Notes under the pieces: generated by a model
Seen by the model: the letters and a program-made list of their open reading frames with translations, nothing else
Database searches by the model: none
What the model was told of the DNA's origin: nothing
Shown: positions 63,650 to 64,000 of the stretch, in pieces
Layout: every line of letters begins with the position of its first letter
How positions within the stretch are numbered: the first letter of the stretch is position 1
Program-made: the position numbers and the translations under genes
Source: a bacterium
Lineage (GTDB): Bacteria; JAJVIF01
Length of the DNA: 64,000 nucleotides
Direction of reading: 5' to 3'
NCBI GenBank assembly: GCA_022072165.1
Contig: JAJVIF010000001.1
Coordinates: forward strand, 895,353 to 959,352

Positions 63650-64000
63650 GGGCCAGCACGTCGGCGGGGAGCCCTTCGTTGAGCGCTCCGGTGCGATAGC
63701 CCTCCAGGTCGAGGGCGATGTAGGTGAATCCCAGCGTTTTCAGCGCATTGAGCAGGGCGGTCCGGATGGCGGGATCAATCGCCCGGGGGAGTTCTTCTGG
63801 GGCGACTTCGAGCCGGGCGATGGGGGCATGGTCGCGCACCCGAAACTGCCGGAAGCCACAGGCACGGACCGCGGCTTCCGCCGCCTCGATCCGGGCAAGC
63901 AGTTCGGGTGTGATCCGGGTGCCGTAGGGGAACCGACTTGCGAGGCAGGCGGTTCCCGGCAGGTCGGCGATGGGGAGGTTCAACTCGCGGGCGAGTTCCC
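63642..64000 (-). CDS. larE: ATP-dependent sacrificial sulfur transferase LarE (N-terminus cut)
   Basis: The C-terminal 119 or so residues are present; the frame continues past the window edge. LarE inserts sulfur into the pyridinium precursor, in some species by sacrificing its own Cys. The key Cys lies in TACLASRFPYGTRITPELL, and RVRDHAPIARLEVAPEEL and LGFTYIALDLEGYRTGALNE are typical of the C-terminus. It is first in the operon with larB and two TSUP genes. Confidence 0.92.
   Translation of the reverse strand, partial: ELARELNLPIADLPGTACLASRFPYGTRITPELLARIEAAEAAVRACGFRQFRVRDHAPIARLEVAPEELPRAIDPAIRTALLNALKTLGFTYIALDLEGYRTGALNEGLPADVLARG

Overview
The window is about 64 kb of GC-rich bacterial chromosome (roughly 60% or more G+C by eye), densely packed with short intergenic gaps and many 4-bp ATGA overlaps. 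LpxC, periplasmic thioredoxins, lipoprotein signal peptides and a periplasmic adaptor point to a cell with an outer membrane. An LCP-type protein, an S55 (SpoIVB-type) peptidase, a Gld-like ABC cassette and many unfamiliar secreted proteins fit a poorly sampled phylum better than a well-known proteobacterium. I cannot name the taxon from sequence alone.

Layout. 1-4336 (-): a truncated EF-G-like GTPase, a TlpA-type thioredoxin and a degenerate M48-like membrane protein. 4546-9653 (+): a GldA/F/G-like ABC cassette plus a DUF4340 protein, ending at a strong terminator. 9813-16933 (+): a di-heme cytochrome peroxidase-like lipoprotein, an S55 peptidase, an alpha/beta hydrolase lipoprotein and lpxC. 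16930-20245 (-): GNAT, tpiA, a STAS/pseudo-receiver protein and a histone-deacetylase-family hydrolase. 20467-22023 (+): a HlyD/MacA-like adaptor. 22074-24429 (-): yqeK, LCP, rsfS, a widely conserved order. 24500-31086 (+): an acyl-ACP-reductase-like fusion, secreted proteins, rmlB and a HicB-like protein. 31083-44456 (-): a long co-directional run with two paralogous CPVC proteins, a MacB-like permease, small redox and tRNA-quality genes, a complete 2-oxoacid dehydrogenase operon (E1 alpha, E1 beta, E2, E3) and a DUF4139 protein; pyrK follows at 44583.

The standout region is 45482-48458. It is a minimal class 2 CRISPR system wedged between pyrK and a tRNA-Ser(GCT) gene. It has three perfect 36-bp repeats with two 30-bp spacers, a likely tracrRNA whose anti-repeat pairs with the repeat, and one 822-residue RuvC effector that I recognise as Cas12g-like (type V-G). 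There are no cas1, cas2 or other cas genes. A second accessory nuclease (PD-(D/E)xK plus zinc ribbon, 59534-60757) lies at the 3' end of the other tRNA-Ser gene (GGA, 61072-61162).

The rest: 48573-57649 holds a bifunctional-nuclease-family protein, a carboxypeptidase-regulatory-repeat lipoprotein, queG, unknown proteins, and katG behind a 7-1-7 palindrome that resembles a PerR/Fur-type operator. 57825-59350 has small stress-type genes, one truncated. 61248-64000 (-) is a nickel-pincer cofactor operon (larE, larB) with two TauE/SafE-type transporters.

Family names come from remembered motifs, since no database search was possible.
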